DNA from: a bacterium
Lineage (GTDB): Bacteria > Bdellovibrionota_C > UBA2361 > RFPC01
DNA length: 64,000 bases
NCBI GenBank assembly: GCA_030431715.1
Contig: JAUIIO010000016.1
Span: 34,612 to 98,611, forward strand
Reading direction: 5' to 3'
Below, in pieces: positions 61,894 to 64,000 of the stretch; the stretch's first letter is position 1; the number at the start of each line of letters is the position of its first letter. A model generated the notes under the pieces. It worked only from the letters and a program-made list of their open reading frames with translations. It ran no database searches and had not been told where the DNA came from. Made by a program: the position numbers and the translations under genes.

Positions 61894-63963
61894 TTACTGG
61901 AGTTCGTAAAGCTCTCGGTAAACATCACACCTATCAACTAACTCTAAATGAGTTCCTTGATCTTCGATTCTTCCTTGGTTCAGAACAATAATACGATCGG
62001 CCTCTTTGAGAGTATTAAATCTATGCGAAATGAGAATAACGGTTCCGTTTTCTGTACGCTGCTTTAGATTATCAAATAGCTTTCTTTCTTGTCGGCTATC
62101 CTGCTTTGAAGTTGGTTCATCAAGAATGAGGATTCTATAGTCCCCGATAAGCGCGGCAGCATTAGCAACACTTTGCCCCTCACCACCGGAGAGTCTTCTA
62201 CTTCTTTTCGGATCAATCCCTTCACCAATAATAACATTTTCAAGCTCTGCTCTTTCGATAAAATTATCGACACCTGAAATCTTTAGTATCGTATCTAAAT
62301 CTTCCTCGACAAGGAAACCTGAACTCACTCCTAGTTTTATCCTTTCAAGGACACTCAAGCTCCTACCAGGATAAAAATCCTGCTGACTGTATGACACCAC
62401 TTGAGGAAGGAGATCTTCAGGCAGATCTTCTATGTCATAAGTATCTTCTCCAACACAGAGAAGAACTTTACCATTCTCAGGCTTCCGGAACCCTTGCAGG
62501 GTCTCCACGAGCGTTGATTTGCCAGCTCCAATTTCACCAACAAGTCCTATGTACTCACCAATTCCTATCTTGAGGTCAGGGATATCAAGTATAGTTTTCT
62601 TTGTACTCTCTTCGGTGTCGGCTCCGTGCGCTATCACCACATCTCGCAAATGAATGCTAAAGTCCTCTTCTAAGAGCCGATCCCGAAGCGCGTCGATTTC
62701 TTGCGCACTAAATGGACTCTCTTCGTCAAGCCCGCACTCTTTAACTATCTCGGCAAGACCTAGCGCTCTGTTCACATAAGGCACACACTGTTGAATTTGT
62801 CCTACTGTATTTGAAATCTCTGTAAGTGAACGCTGCAGAAGAAATGCAGATCCAAGAAACTGAACGGCAGCGCCAGACGTAATAGTACCGCTAAAGGCCT
62901 GATGGAGAATGTAAGCCCCGGCAGCTAGTGACGTTGCAGAATTTATCGCCCAAGATCTAATGTTCGCTTTGTATACACCCTGCTCCATCCTGAAGTAGTG
63001 ATTCGTAATCTGATGACCGAGCTGGTAAATTCTTTCTTTTGCCCACGAACCCATATTCATTGATTTTATTTGTGGTACATACTCCGCACTCGTCTTATCA
63101 AAAAAGCTTGGCCATAACCTTTTATGGTATCTCACAGCATGATTTCGAAAGTTTTCAACAAACCCTGCTTTTCGCAACTCAATCCTAAGAATTGGTATCG
63201 CGGTAGCGGCTATGCCAGCGGCCAGCCATGGGCTCACGTATCCTATCGCGAAGAAGGCGCCGGTAAGAGTTGCGGCTGATTGGATTAATTGAAACTTATG
63301 CATAGAAAATTCGAAGGTCCTAAAACCATTCGATCGCGAAGCTTCAAGTTCAGAACTGACGTCCTCTCGCTTAAGCGCCTTGTAAGAAAGATTAAAAAAC
63401 TGCTTAACAAGAGAAGCTCGATCTGAGAACACTGTACTACTCGAAAGCCTATCAAAGGCAAGTTGATCCTTTTTCCCAATCCATTCAGTCATGATAGGCA
63501 GTACAAGGAAGCACGCTCCCGCAAGCCGCGCAAAGAGCTGGGGGCCATTTAGTGTATGCATATTATTTGTCAAATCAACGAACAATCCAGTAAGTACAGG
63601 CATGGCAATGGTGCTGAGCCCGATAGCTACTGAATAATTAGTCCTCCTCCTATTCCACTCAGGAGCTTCAACACTTAGAAACTCATTGAGCCTCCTATTT
63701 GCATCGGGCAGACTTTGTATCTTTGCTCGTAGCTCATTTGTTTGACTTTCCGCCCTCACCCCAAGAGCACGCTTTGTCAGGTCAGTCCCAAACCGTAAAA
63801 GTGCTGAAAAGGTAGATTGCGATAGAGGGCTAACGCTATGTTTAGGCGGATTTGAGGCCTTTACTGGTTCTGCGTTTGGGCGGCGCGGCTCTTTGGGCTC
63901 TTCTATACTTACTACTTGTGGGCTCACGGCAACTACTACTCGAAAGCCTAAAGTATACCTCAA
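61894..63963 (-). CDS. ABC transporter with fused membrane and ATPase domains (start uncertain)
   Basis: A half-transporter of about 689 aa. Two pairs of membrane segments around residues 110-165 and 225-265 and further segments near 345-380 form the membrane domain; the ATPase domain (about 430-689) has Walker A GEIGAGKSTLVE, the signature LSGGEGQSVANAAAL, Walker B RILILDEPTSKQD and HRFNTLKEADRII. The first 85 residues are a Pro/Lys-rich soluble extension. The TTG at 63963 and GTG at 63927 are possible starts, and the frame has no stop up to the right window edge, so the true start may lie outside. Substrate unknown. Confidence 0.88.
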   Translation of the reverse strand: MRYTLGFRVVVAVSPQVVSIEEPKEPRRPNAEPVKASNPPKHSVSPLSQSTFSALLRFGTDLTKRALGVRAESQTNELRAKIQSLPDANRRLNEFLSVEAPEWNRRRTNYSVAIGLSTIAMPVLTGLFVDLTNNMHTLNGPQLFARLAGACFLVLPIMTEWIGKKDQLAFDRLSSSTVFSDRASLVKQFFNLSYKALKREDVSSELEASRSNGFRTFEFSMHKFQLIQSAATLTGAFFAIGYVSPWLAAGIAATAIPILRIELRKAGFVENFRNHAVRYHKRLWPSFFDKTSAEYVPQIKSMNMGSWAKERIYQLGHQITNHYFRMEQGVYKANIRSWAINSATSLAAGAYILHQAFSGTITSGAAVQFLGSAFLLQRSLTEISNTVGQIQQCVPYVNRALGLAEIVKECGLDEESPFSAQEIDALRDRLLEEDFSIHLRDVVIAHGADTEESTKKTILDIPDLKIGIGEYIGLVGEIGAGKSTLVETLQGFRKPENGKVLLCVGEDTYDIEDLPEDLLPQVVSYSQQDFYPGRSLSVLERIKLGVSSGFLVEEDLDTILKISGVDNFIERAELENVIIGEGIDPKRSRRLSGGEGQSVANAAALIGDYRILILDEPTSKQDSRQERKLFDNLKQRTENGTVILISHRFNTLKEADRIIVLNQGRIEDQGTHLELVDRCDVYRELYELQ

Positions 63964-64000
63964 GTACAGAGGTAAGAAAGCTTCGTGGAAGCGGCTAATA

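Noticed and set aside
1..64000. tRNA, rRNA, CRISPR and transposase genes
   Set aside because: None was recognised in the spacers read on both strands.

Overview
The window comes from a Gram-negative (diderm) bacterium with a GC content in the mid-40s by eye. It encodes apolipoprotein N-acyltransferase, a lipid A-type acyltransferase, OmpA-family lipoproteins, a TonB-dependent receptor and several lipobox proteins. The mix (Thermus/Rickettsia-type isocitrate dehydrogenase, ArsR-methyltransferase next to ahcY, FG-GAP proteins, many orphan secreted proteins) fits an environmental 'deltaproteobacterial' or similar under-sampled lineage; I cannot place it further from sequence alone. Both edges cut through genes. 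I saw no rRNA, tRNA, CRISPR array or transposase.

Layout. 0-14.3 kb is mostly housekeeping: E2 acyltransferase (partial), rsmD, DUF721/DciA-like and ftsB-like genes, eno, icd, a thioredoxin-like protein, lnt, OmpA lipoprotein, thiolase, LpxL-like acyltransferase, SGNH-like protein and sodC. 14.3-19.4 kb is a three-gene minus-strand operon of a non-retron, apparently non-DGR reverse transcriptase, a 12-TM flippase-like protein with an extra soluble domain, and a large lipoprotein. It is preceded by a structured non-coding stretch and a 174-bp element with 28-bp inverted arms that holds a possible small cysteine-containing ORF. I consider this the best candidate for an undescribed system. 20.7-23 kb is a SahR-like regulator plus ahcY. 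23.2-35.3 kb holds CBS/truncated globin, ABC transporter/apaG, AI-2E transporter, secreted SGNH hydrolase, def-fmt-rpe-plsY and clpX.

35.3-49.3 kb looks like a linked signalling and specialised-metabolism block: a FeeM-like N-acyltransferase fused to a kinase-like C-terminus, an OmpR-type regulator, a CHASE8-like hybrid histidine kinase, a UGT-type glycosyltransferase, a cresol-dehydrogenase-like flavoenzyme, a flavin halogenase-like protein translationally coupled to an FG-GAP/ASPIC-UnbV protein, a TonB-dependent receptor and a YfiR protein. 49.9-60.3 kb is an alpha-glucan module (MGH1-like glucosidase, GH57, GT4 synthase, debranching enzyme) interrupted by a secreted protein that fuses a nucleoside-phosphorylase-like domain to an exonuclease/endonuclease/phosphatase-fold nuclease. 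The right end has an OmpA lipoprotein, a DUF1579 lipoprotein and an ABC exporter.

A recurring feature is a set of intergenic imperfect palindromes built from degenerate hexamers (AGGTNN, CCTTGT-like, CTCTTC-like). Copies or arms differ by exact 6-bp insertions, so they look like a family of expanding/contracting intergenic repeats.
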